Assembly (NCBI GenBank): GCA_021904315.1
Contig: CM038910.1
Span: 7,378,001 to 7,442,000 of the forward strand
Direction: 5' to 3'
Source of the DNA: Sphagnum magellanicum
Taxonomy: Eukaryota; Streptophyta; Sphagnopsida; Sphagnales; Sphagnaceae
Length of the DNA: 64,000 bases
A program made the position numbers and the translations under genes. Numbering within the stretch: the stretch's first letter is position 1; each line of letters opens with the position of its first letter. Shown here piece by piece: positions 12,485 to 22,109 of this stretch. The notes under the pieces were generated by a model. It saw only the letters and a list, made by a program, of their open reading frames with translations. It did no database searches and had not been told where the DNA came from.

Positions 12485-12881
12485 AAGAGACTGGAAGTGA
12501 TCAGTGCAAACCCTAGTTTTTAGAGCTTCATTTGACCTTTCTGCAAGGGATTGTGGTTCTTAGTCTGGTTCTGGATGCAGTTGTCTAATTGATACGCCTT
12601 AGTTGTGATTGTATGATTTAGCTCTATCCACTGCCATTCATGATGAAGGCAACGATCTGATACTTTGCAGCTGACATCCACAAATTAATTGATTGATTGA
12701 TTGATCTCCAGTCATTGCCAGTGATTGATCAGTGTTCTTGTCAGTGTTTGTTTTGGTTTGGTTGGAACTGACACAATTGTGTGGAATTTTGTCTGCGATC
12801 TTATATGGATTTGTTTTCCAGTGGCTAAATTGGATGTGTTGCAATCCAAGTAAGTCACTGGTGGTGTGTGTGTTCAGGGTG

Positions 12882-13462
12882 CAGGAATCCTGATCCACCA
12901 CCCTCTATGCAGGCATCTCTATGCCTTAGGGTTAGATGCTTGCTTGTATAGAGGGAGCAAACTAAAATGAACCAAAGCTTAACCTCACATGCTTGTTGTG
13001 GTTTGAGTAAGGATTTATTGACATGTTTTATTAGCTAGGTTTCTGGAGCACATGTTGATCTTGTTACTGAGCCTGCCTGTTACTTCCACAAATGTGACAG
13101 AAACTCAGCATGCAGATTTTTTCATAATTGTTTGCCTGAAGTTTTGGGCAGATTATTATCATCTACACCCAACAGGAATCCTGATCCACTACCCACTATG
13201 CAGGCCTCTCTACGTCTTGGGGTTTAGATGCCTGCTTGTATAGGGGGCAAGCTAACATGAGCTGAAGCTTAACCCCACAAGCTTGTTGCAGCTTGAATGA
13301 GAATTTATTTACAATTTTCATTAGGTAGGGTTCAGGAGCACATGCTGATATTGTTGCAGAGTCTGCCTGTTGCTTCCATAAATGTGACAGAAACTTAGGA
13401 TGCAGATTTTTGCATAATTGTTTGTCTGAAGTTTTGGGTGGATCATTATCATCGACACCTTA
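12882..13462 (+). repeat. tandem duplication, two units of about 291 bases, in the TRAF gene leader
   Basis: The unit starting CAGGAATCCTGATCCAC at 12,882 starts again at 13,173. The two copies can be followed to the ATCTACACC/ATCGACACC ends, with an estimated 85 percent identity. Flanking segments at about 12,635-12,800 and 13,515-13,680 also resemble each other (CTGCCATT.ATG...CTGATGCTTT-like, then TTTTGGTTTGG/GTTTGGTTTTGG and CAATCT), so the duplicated region may once have been larger. It lies upstream of the called start codon. Confidence 0.8.
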
Positions 13463-13724
13463 CTTAATGAGATGTTGAAGTCAGTGGGAATAGTAGAATA
13501 GCAGCTAGTTAACTGCCATTAATGGTAAAAGATGGCAGTCTGATGCTTTCTGGGTGAAACTCACAAGTTTTGACCACACTCACTCTGGTGGTCATGTTTG
13601 GTTTTGGAATCAGACAATGGTTTACCTTCAAAGTGTTATTCTGGAGTTTTCTCTGCAATCTCACAGATCTATTGTATGCTTGATCTCTCTCCTTTCTTGA
13701 ACTCAATATTTTGCCGCAGACCTA

Positions 13725-16638
13725 ATGCTGGAGTTTTTCATCTTGAAGGATGTGTGGAGTGTTGACAGGTATTATGCATGGATGTGTGCAGTTGAAGGAA
13801 AACAGGTGGGGGCACCTGTGCTGCTAGAATGTGGGTATTATGACGTGGAGCAAGTGGAGTGGCTTACACAGAGGCTGCTTGTCATACTTGGTACAGCTTG
13901 TGTGGAGAAGACTGCAGGTGATCTTTTCAGCCAGCCAGCTGCAGTTGTGCCAGATGTCAAGAAGGAGATGCTTGAATACTTGAACTCCCAGAGTGAGGCT
14001 TATGCCAGTGGCAGTGGTGTAGTGAGCTCTCAGGGAGTGAATCAGGTGAGAATTTCTTTGAGGTTAGGGTTAAGTTTTTCTGTATGATGGTGCATGAAGT
14101 AATTTATTTCCACAGAGCTACACATTTGGTCCATCTGCTGCAACACTTCCAGAATGGGTGTTTTCTGCTGGTTTTAAACAACTTTATTTTAAGTTGGTGC
14201 TGGTTACATTTGTTGATGGGTTTCTGCTTGATGGGAACTTTCTCCAGATACTGTTTGCAATTTTATTGAAGTTCTAATGAGTTGAAGTTCACTGAATAAT
14301 TTGATATGTTATGCTTGTTTGTCATCCTGATTTGGTCAATATCAGATGCAATTATCTCTATCTGCTTGCTTCTTGAAAATGGAAGCATATGAACACTACT
14401 GAACTCCATGCTTTCTGACGGTGCTTGCATTGGTTACAGGTTCTGCCCCCCTCAAAGGTTTTGGATGACATATTTGAGGGTTTTGTCCGATCAAAGAAGA
14501 CACTATACAGTTGGATGTCAAGTAAAATCATGTATAGTGAGAAAAGGGAGGAGAAAATTGAAGACTTTGTTCAGGAGCTGGACCGTACTGGGGTTTGGAT
14601 GGTTGGGCGACGAGAGGTGACAAATTTTCGATTCCTGGAATCATGTCACATTGATGTTGACTAGATAAAGGATGACAAGAGAGATCTGTGGTGTGTATCT
14701 GATTACCTATGCCACTTAATACGTTCTGTCATAGGAAGACTTTCTGATGAATTCTGAAGAGGCTTTGAGATGGGGGGGTCTAAGGCAGTACATCAGGTGT
14801 AGCTAGCATGTGGTTCAGGAGGGTATCTGTGATTTTTACCATTCAATTCTGGTGGCTTTTTTTTTAGGTTGTGGCAAAGGCATTACTGAAGCGGATAGAT
14901 TGGAGCAATACCTACCACTGTGAGATGCAATTCGATACCAGTGAAGAACTAGCTGAGCACAAAGCAAGCTGCATGCTAAGACCATTAATATGTGTCAATG
15001 ATGGCTGTAGTGATGTTTTTTCAGCACTACATGCAGATGCCCATGATGCCTCCTGCCTATTCAAGCTGCTTCCTTGTAAACTGAACTGTGAGGCTATGGT
15101 GGCAAGGGGTGAGATGGAGAAGCACACTCTCACCATATGCCCAAGAAAAATGGTGGTTTGTTCATTCCAGCCAGTTGGGTGCCTGCGTACTATGGAGCAG
15201 GTGAGTTCTGACTTTCTGAAAGCTTGGGATCTGTGCACACATGGGGTTAGTAAATTGTTTAGGAGCTCTTTCAGTTGTGAGCTGTTTGTGCTAGGCTGTC
15301 ATTCTTGTTAGCTGCATAGTCTTTCTTCGTGGCAATATGCCTATTAGTCCAAGTTTGTCTTTGCACAGTTTTGTGACATTATTCCTGCATTGCATACTAC
15401 AGAATGTATGTAATTAATGGTGATAGCAGACACAGTCAACAAGGGAACCTGTTGCTTGATGTCTGGTTGTAGGGTGTTTTGGAGCAGCATTGTGTGGAGT
15501 TCATGGGCCAGCATCTGCTACAAGTTCTCCAGTCTGTGCACAAAACTGCTATTGCAGTTGAAGATCAAACCCAACGGATTTCACTTCTTGAGAAGGTACA
15601 TCACTTCCCTGAACCTTTGTCTAGAAACACTTTGTTTTAGAAGGGAAACTCCCCACCTGGTAGTCTTTACCTTGACTCTTTGGTTCTTATACCAACAAAA
15701 TAGGGGATTGTGGCCTGTTGTGGTGGCTGTCCCTGTTACTGAACACCCTGGAAACAGCTCCATCCTATCATGAGCTAGGTAAGCCACACTTTAGTATCCA
15801 ATTGGCAGTCTTGCATTTGTATCATGTTTGTGGCCTGTGGAGCTTGCAAAACTATATGGGGCAGTTCCAAGGGAAGAGGTCCTTGGTCACCCTTCATCCA
15901 AGCAGCTTAGAGTTACACTTTTTTATGTGCTAGTTTAGGTTTTATCACTGGTTTCTTACATTTGAATAGACAGACTTGTTTCTCATATTTTTCTCATTGG
16001 TGAAAAGTTGGGTGCACTATCAGTTTATGTTAATTCAAACCCTCATAATTAAGTATGTTGACTACAATAATGGCTCCCTGATACTTACTCTTTCTCAAAT
16101 GAATGAGGCAGGATACCCTAGCTTCTAAACCAATTCAAGTGGTTTGTGTACTAGGGCCTACACTTGGCAAAATTGGATTCATGATATGTATATCTTGCAT
16201 CATGTTCCTGTGCCACAGTTGTCTGCATCACCTACTCAACTGTTGGGGAGCCTGTTTCAGTCAGAAGTTGGGGGCAGATACATCCATCTTGTTAGAAGGC
16301 CCATGAAATATGGTCATTGCCTCTTGAGTCTCCAGTCTTGCTTAAGGTTTCTTCTATGTGACTGTGTGAGCAAAAGGAGTTTTCTGCTTTGGATGCAGGC
16401 ATTATCAATTGCACAAAGGGCAGAAGCAGTAGACATTGGGTCAGTGGTTTTAACACTGAAAGAACAAGAAGCCCGAGTGAAGTTGCTTGAACAGGAGGTG
16501 AGGAAGCTTCGCCAAGACCTGAAGGCAACTGATGTGTCTGCTGAGGTGTTACAGCTGCGACGGGAACTTCGCAACTTCCAGAAACAAGTTGGAAGTAGCA
16601 CACAGAGTTATGGGTTAGCATCACCACCACTTCAGTAG
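13725..16638 (+). CDS. TRAF-type zinc-finger protein (land-plant family)
   Basis: Five exons join in frame, all at phase 0: 13725-14045, 14440-14616, 14868-15200, 15473-15595 and 16399-16638, giving 397 residues. The order matches the plant TRAF-type zinc-finger family (Arabidopsis At1g09920-like, from memory). There is a TACVEKTAGDLF...KKEMLEYL segment, then VLDDIFEGFVRSKKTLYSWMSSK, then a cysteine/histidine-rich TRAF finger region at about residues 180-272 (HCEMQF, HKASC, CVNDGC, CKLNC, HTLTICPRKMVVC, VGCL). A charged helical, coiled-coil-like tail follows at about 335-380. The molecular function is unknown; TRAF fingers usually mediate protein contacts. The 5' end is uncertain: the ATG at 13,725 is preceded by a good acceptor, a second in-frame ATG lies at 13,782, and an upstream segment encodes a C-x2-C motif (see 12,242-12,484). 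The gene is convergent with APE2. Confidence 0.82.
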
Positions 16639-17560
16639 GTACTCTAATCCATGAACTCCTGTATATCTTGTCATGTGTATACCCTCTCCTGGGAAAGGAT
16701 GTCTATAAATTTCCACTGTTTTCATGGTAGAGATTCTTTATTATCTTGGGGAAAAACTGAGTGCAAGATCTTCTGTATCCATTGTACATGAGACAAGAGG
16801 GCAGGCAAAGAGGAAAGGACACTTTGAACTTATTGGGTAGCTCAGGAAGTTGACATTCTGATATCAAGAGCACAGCTTTGTGGAAGGCTACAGTTGCAAA
16901 TCGTTGTTGAAGGCTTGAAGGTTGTGGCCCTTAAGTAAATACTTGGAGAGTGTTTAAACTGAGAAATAAGAAAGGTGCACATACATCTTCAATATGTCAC
17001 TTATGGACACTTACTTATGGGGTTTTCATAGAGAAATGTAACCTATTTAAATGCAGATCAGTTGTTGGCAAGTACAGTGCATTGCAATCTTTGAATTCTC
17101 ATCAACTGCTTTCATTGCAAGGAATGACAAAGACCATGAATTGACTTGAGACACAAGATCATATTGAGATGGTTACTCTATGTTGCACAAATCTTCATGT
17201 GACACAGTTCCAAGCAGAAATTCTTGCAAGTTATGCATGTACACCATCAAGATTCAGACAATATTGCTAATGGTAAAGCTCAAGGGCTTGGTTTGAAACA
17301 GGGTGATCGTTGGTTACAGATGCAGGTGCACTCCAGAAATTCTCAAGAAAATATGAGATCTGTAAGTGTCATGATAAAATAGAGACGAAATCTCAGAAGT
17401 TAGTGCACAAAATGAAGCATGTTCTTCAGGAACCATGGCTAGCAACTTCCAGGAGCAACCTGCAATGCTACATTAAAATTTCCAGGGTAAAAGAAGAAGG
17501 GGACCAGTCAGAATCTGCTGTAAATGTATGTCTAGAACATGAAAAAGGCTCTTAGGTTCA
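16639..17560 (+). other. probable 3' flank/UTR of the TRAF-type gene
   Basis: Moderate GC content continues past the stop codon. Short frames here (for example 17,310-17,555, 81 codons) have no recognisable motif. I read it as 3' untranslated sequence and convergent spacer towards APE2, whose stop lies at 17,961. Confidence 0.4.
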
Positions 17561-17960
17561 TCAGCAGGTACACATGAGTATATCTGCAATGTAGACTGCT
17601 GAATTGATAGTCATCTCCTCCAGACCCTCCCTTTGTCACAAGGGGCATACTTTCCTTTGCTGAATTCGACCTGCAGTCTGAGAAGAGAACATTCTGGTAG
17701 GCATGCTTACTCCCTTTTGTGGTATTGCTCGTTCCAAAAATTTTGAACTTCTCATTGTCTTCATGACAAGAACCAGTTCTTTGCTGAGTCTCTTGTGTCT
17801 TTCAATGGCATTACCTCCAAATTCTTCTTTTATTATAAAGAAGCTTCTTTCATTGTCTGGTCCAGAAAATCTGCTCTAGTCTGGGCATGTATCTGACCAT
17901 CCAGTATATGCCAATTGATCCAAAAGCTATGTTTTGTGCACGTTCCACTTTGCATCCATC

Positions 17961-20900
17961 TTAATCACCAGTGGCTGCTTTGAAAAATGAAACTAGGCTT
18001 CTTTGTTTCCCACCAGCTGTGCTAGTGCCTGGTTCACCCTTGCGCTTATTGCCCAGCACACCTTTCCCTGTTCTGGACTTCATACCAATTGCAGATACTT
18101 TTGGGACCCCCACCACACACTCATCTTTCTGAGAAATCGCAACACATTGACAATCTTGAATGGTGTTTTGCTCCCTCAACACAGAGTCAAAGTCATTGTC
18201 TCCGGCCATTGCACTAGCAGAATCTGTTACATCATTGTTTTGAGATGGCAACGGTTGAAGGACCATCTCCAGTGAATGCTCACCGCCCTCTTCAGAAAAT
18301 TGAAGTTGTTCACCTTCTGAAACTGGTAGAGGTGCAAGACAGAGTCTCTCCTTGGGTTCTGAGACTTGACTTCCTGAACCCCTGCTAAAGAGAGATGTAA
18401 GCTTCTTTTGCCGAGGATCATCAATAAATTGCTTCAAGTTGCGAGAGCTGAGTGCCGGAGCTGGATGAGGTCCTAGGCTGGGTTGCTCTTTCAGTACCAT
18501 CACCACAGCAGCATGATCGCTCCATTTCTTGGGCACCATTTTCATGATATCCACATCAATCACTTGTGGCAAAAAGCCTTTATCACAAACTGCAAAATCT
18601 ATCCTGGATCAAACACCACACTCAAAAATCATAAACCTTGGTGTTATCAACAAACATCAGAATTCAGTTTCTGGCATCTCTCAGATAAAATGATGCTCCA
18701 GATGCAGGGAAAAAAAGGATTGTACACAGAGAGATACAAAGTGCTTGAAATTGAGAGAGGAAAAAAAAACTAACCTGAGACCCTCATTGTGGATCCTGGC
18801 TTCTGTTTTTTGATTCCAGACCGAAAACACATCGGTTTCATTGGGGTGAAAGTGGCGGTACAAATCCACATACTTATTCAGAAACCCATCAATCCAGTCC
18901 CTCTCTTCTGCATAATCCAACAAAATGCACAACAATGAGTTGACGGCAACTCCTCCATAAGATCCACATTCACTTCGCATACAATTGTGCTATTATGCAA
19001 TGCACTGGGTAACAATATCCATGAGATTGAAGAGGAAACTCCCCAAAAAACATTTTGAAGGTAACTATTGTGCCACTTCCAGCCAAACCAAAACAAACAT
19101 GACAATCAAGAGCACCAACAATCTCAGATTTTGATTACATGTACTATAGACCTTCAAACATGACAAAGAAACAGAAATGTATAAGATCTGCATTTAGAAA
19201 ACCTTCTTCTCAGACAGCAGAAATAGCTAGCTGCACACCTACAGTATAGATCTCTGCAATCTTCCATCGAGAATGCACATCGATATCTCGATGTGCTACA
19301 TTGAAGTCACCCACAACCACCACATGCCTCCCTGATCTTACCAATGCATCACCTGCAAAAATCTAAACCACATTTGCATAAGAAAAAATTCCTTCTGAAA
19401 GCAGGAACTGTCTCTGAGCACACACATGCTGTCATTCAAATGTAGCCAAATCTTTCACACTCAGCAAGGTTTGTAAAGAACTGGTAGAAATTTCTATTGT
19501 ATATAGAGGGTGCCTTACCCTCAGTACAATTTCTGCCTCAACAAACAAGGTTCATCAAAATGCAAAACCTTATGGATAAAGTTTCTCATATCCACTCAAA
19601 TGGATCACAGCCATCTGTTTGTGAAATAAAATTCTACCAGTTCTTTATGCCACGTAAGGACCTTGAATGGGGATGTTCTGGGAATTTGAGTCCCATGCAC
19701 AGCTCCTGCTGTGCATGTGTGTGGCCTTCATTCCTAGAACAGCCCTGTTCAAGGTCCTTACCCTACATGTAACTATCAGCCAAGATCCTAACTCAAGTTT
19801 CTTCATTCCTCTTGGGATCCTGCTCTGTGATGGTCATCTCACATGTTTTTTGAAGAGCCTTCAAGTATCTGAGCTTGAAGTCCATGCGAGGTTGGCCAAT
19901 TTGACCACCTGCATTGGGCACATAGACATTGAGTAGAACAAAGCTGCCATGGTCTGTATACATGATCCGCCCTTCTTTGCATAAATCTGCAGTTGACGCT
20001 TCGTCATCACTGTCATCATCTTGTGTAACTAACCAATCTGCTCTCGCATCCAGAGGCAACAACTTGTCTTTCACATAAGTCACCACCCCTGGAAAAAGCA
20101 TTCACACAGTGAGACTTTGTTTCTCATAAAGGCATTTAAGAACAGAGAAATCAAGGAGCACAAAGATGCCAAGATCTGTATACGTGATCCACCCTTCATT
20201 GCATAAATTGACAGTTGATGCTTCATCATTGCTATCATCATCTCATGTAGCTAACCAATCTGCTCTCACATCTGGAGTCAACAACTTGTCTTTTCACATA
20301 AGTCACCATGATTGAAAAAGCAACCACACATGATATATTGCATTTCTCACAAAGCCATTTGAGAAAACCAAGACTTTCTTCAACATTGAACTGAGGGAGA
20401 CACAGATTTTCCATTTACCACTATAGCCTTTTTTCTCCTGGCTAAATGCCCAGTAGGAATCATAGCTGGGAACAAATGCCATCCACTTCTCCAGCTTCTC
20501 CTCCTGAATTTTGGCTTCCTGCTCACTCACAACCAAGCAAGCCATGGCCAATGAAAAAGGTGTTGCATGAGTTTTGCGGATACATGTCCAAGTGTCTGTC
20601 TGCCCTCAGAGTTAGGGACTACTAATGTATGTTCACATTATTTCCAGGTTATTTATGCACGCAGACAGACAATGGCTCAGTACCAGTTTCCACAAGGCCA
20701 GCTTGGTTTGGATACACTGAATATGAGAAGAAGAAATTCTCCCATCAAAATCACAAAAGACGGACGCAATGACGAAAAATTGCCCCAAGAAGGACGGAGC
20801 GCGGGAAGGAAAAAAAAATTAAAAAAATTAAACCGAACCAAAACAATCCAATCCAATCCTAACCAAACCAAACGCGTACCAGAGAAAGAAAGAATGAAAG

Positions 20901-21088
20901 GAGTAGGAGGAGGGAATAAAGTCACAGACCTGGAAACAAACGATATCGGCACGAAGGACATCGGAGAAGTAATAGGAAGCCGATTGGTAACGAGAAGCCG
21001 CGTCCTTGAGCGTAGAGTAGAGACCATTTACATTCCAGCTAACCACTCGCAGGGTCTTCTGCTCTTCTGCCATCTTTCTCACTTCCAT
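17961..21088 (-). CDS. APE2: DNA-(apurinic/apyrimidinic site) endonuclease 2 (APE2)
   Basis: APE2 is an Mg-dependent exonuclease III family enzyme that acts on abasic and damaged 3' ends in nuclear base-excision repair. Six exons join in frame: 20930-21088, 20419-20518, 19843-20088, 19239-19352, 18775-18907 and 17961-18603, giving 464 residues. Catalytic residues are all present: N19 (WNVNG), E54 (CFQE), Y142 (NVYVP), D184/N186 (GDFNVAH), D253 (RIDF) and D280-H281 (SDH). An alternative start lies at 21,073. A PIP-like motif (QKKLTSLF, about 316-323) and a near-terminal PIP box (QRSLVSFF, 451-458) point to PCNA binding. The C-terminal Zf-GRF finger of known APE2 proteins is not seen, here or in the 400 bases downstream. 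A spliced extra exon cannot be excluded, since a GTGATT follows ACTG just before the stop. The exon 4/5 junction (donor GTGTGC) is the least certain. Confidence 0.92.
19654..19761. repeat. long imperfect hairpin in APE2 intron 3
   Basis: The outer arms (about 32 bases each, 19,654-19,685 and 19,730-19,761, about 28 pairs) both begin GTAAGGACCTTGAA when read inward. The inner arms ATGCACAGC and GCTGTGCAT pair perfectly around a 4-base loop near 19,706. It could be a foldback MITE or a small-RNA precursor. No flanking duplication was seen. Confidence 0.7.
20160..20345 (-). pseudogene. decayed partial copy of APE2 exon 3 inside intron 2
   Basis: This intronic segment aligns with 19,940-20,125 at an offset of 222 bases. 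It covers the second half of intron 2 and much of exon 3 as transcribed, including the CTGTATAC(A/G)TGATCC, TCATCATC and ACAACTTGTCTTT blocks. An extra T in the CTTTTCACAT run and stops such as ATGTAG/TCATCTCA on the coding strand break the frame, and the acceptor has changed. It is therefore a relic of a tandem duplication rather than an alternative exon. Confidence 0.8.
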
Positions 21089-21156
21089 GCGAGCAGGCCG
21101 CAGGGGCGCGCTCGCGCTCTCGTCTCTCTCCTCCCTCTCTGTCTTCTGCCAGCTTT

Positions 21157-21166
21157 AAACCCTAAA
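21157..21166. promoter_or_regulatory. telo-box in the APE2 promoter
   Basis: AAACCCTAAA lies about 70 bases upstream of the APE2 ATG. Telo-boxes (AAACCCTAA) are known promoter motifs of plant translation and replication genes. Function here is inferred. Confidence 0.55.
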
Positions 21167-21177
21167 ATCCGGAAAGC

Positions 21178-21330
21178 TCAAAAGAACCGCCGGTTCCTAT
21201 GGGGACTGCATTGCATGAGCCAGGAACCCCAGGTTCCGGTTATGTGGACACGAAAAGAACCTGTGGGTAGGAACCCCTACGGAGGGAACCGGAAAAGAAC
21301 CGTGTGTGGGTATCTAGGCGGTTCTTTTGA
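21178..21330. mobile_element. 153-bp element with 14-bp terminal inverted repeats in the divergent promoter
   Basis: TCAAAAGAACCGCC at 21,178 and its exact reverse complement GGCGGTTCTTTTGA at 21,317 bound a GC-rich segment. AAAAGAACC recurs inside it (about 21,254 and 21,293), as do GGTTCC/GGAACC motifs. Size and structure suit a MITE, but no target-site duplication is clear. It could instead be a promoter built of repeated binding sites. Confidence 0.55.
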
Positions 21331-21360
21331 AATCGGTTTGTCATTGATCTGTTGTATACT

Positions 21361-21380
21361 AACCCTAACCCTAACCCTAA
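21361..21380. promoter_or_regulatory. short telomere-like array, three CCCTAA units
   Basis: Three consecutive CCCTAA units lie about 40 bases upstream of the Abraxas-like ATG and about 270 bases upstream of APE2. It is too short to be a telomere and is best read as a compound telo-box in the shared promoter. Confidence 0.6.
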
Positions 21381-21416
21381 TCGGGAAGACGAAGAAGAAC
21401 AAGAAGAGGGAAGGGA

Positions 21417-22109
21417 ATGGCATCTGGGAAGTGTTTTGCAGATGAAGAAGTAGCTGTAGATCGAGTGGCAGTATCGGGAGCGACTCTCGCACTTCTTATG
21501 GAGTCGTTCAGCTCTTCGGAAGGAGATTGTGACGGTTAGTTGTTCGGGTATGTTTATGCAATCGTTCAGCTCTTCGGAAGGAGATTGTGACGTTTAGTTG
21601 TTCGGGTATGTGCAGAGGCAATCAAATTAAAACCTGGTTGATGACGAGATTGGAGGAGGGCAATCTCCTCAGACCCCGAAGAAGGATGAGCTTATTACAG
21701 CCTTGGTGACAGGAGACTGTTGCACAGGCAGAGTGATGAGCTTCTGCGATGGAACTTGAAGTATTGATGCTTCTAAAATTTCCAAGATGGTAGGCGAGGA
21801 AAAGGAGGGATGGCAGATGTGGCGATGCTCCAATCGGTTGGTTTGTCGGCCGTAGAGAGACCCCTCTACGACCTTGAATGCAAGAAGCAGCTGTCACTCC
21901 CTTTCTTCGAATGGCTGTTGTCACCCACTCTTGCTTCATCCCCATGTCTGTTTCTTCTTTTCTCAGAATCTTTCCCCAAATGCAAAACCCATACACATGA
22001 ATACCGAGCGTTTCATTACCGCCTTGAAGCAGCAGCATCGGGAAGAGGAGAAGGCTGTTGGTTTGAGCCTCGGGCAGTTCACATTTTGAATTCAAAATCA
22101 ATTCATTAA
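21417..22109 (+). pseudogene. decayed Abraxas/FAM175-like MPN-domain gene
   Basis: The ATG at 21,417 opens a frame with VAVSGATLALLMESFSSS and then EGDCDG, the start of an MPN domain. A TAG replaces the next expected residue of a GDxDGLLFG motif, and LFGYV follows in frame. Further on, LVDDEIGGG, ALVTGDCCTGRVMSFCDGT, a VGRRETPLRP segment and then FLLFSESFPK..THTHEYRAFHYR and WFEPRAV appear in the family order. They are split over three frames with at least three stops and two frame changes. A 58-bp tandem duplication (21,504-21,612) adds another shift. Abraxas/FAM175 proteins are catalytically inactive MPN scaffolds of BRCC36 deubiquitinase complexes in DNA repair and signalling. Family assignment is from motif memory. 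Splicing cannot obviously rescue the stops. Confidence 0.7.
21504..21612 (+). repeat. 58-bp tandem duplication inside the Abraxas-like relic
   Basis: TCGTTCAGCTCTTCGGAAGG starts at 21,504 and again at 21,562. Both copies carry the same TAG stop and differ by a G/T change just before it, so the stop probably predates the duplication. Confidence 0.9.

Noticed and set aside
17561..17960. Downstream Zf-GRF exon of APE2
   Set aside because: Reading the minus strand showed no C-x-G-H...C pattern or GRxFYxC-like motif.
21361..21380. Telomere or interstitial telomeric array
   Set aside because: Only three CCCTAA units occur, within a gene promoter.
20567..21445. Plus-strand open frame of 292 codons over the APE2 5' region
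   Set aside because: It lies antisense to APE2 exon 1 and the promoter and has a low-complexity basic composition and no known motif.
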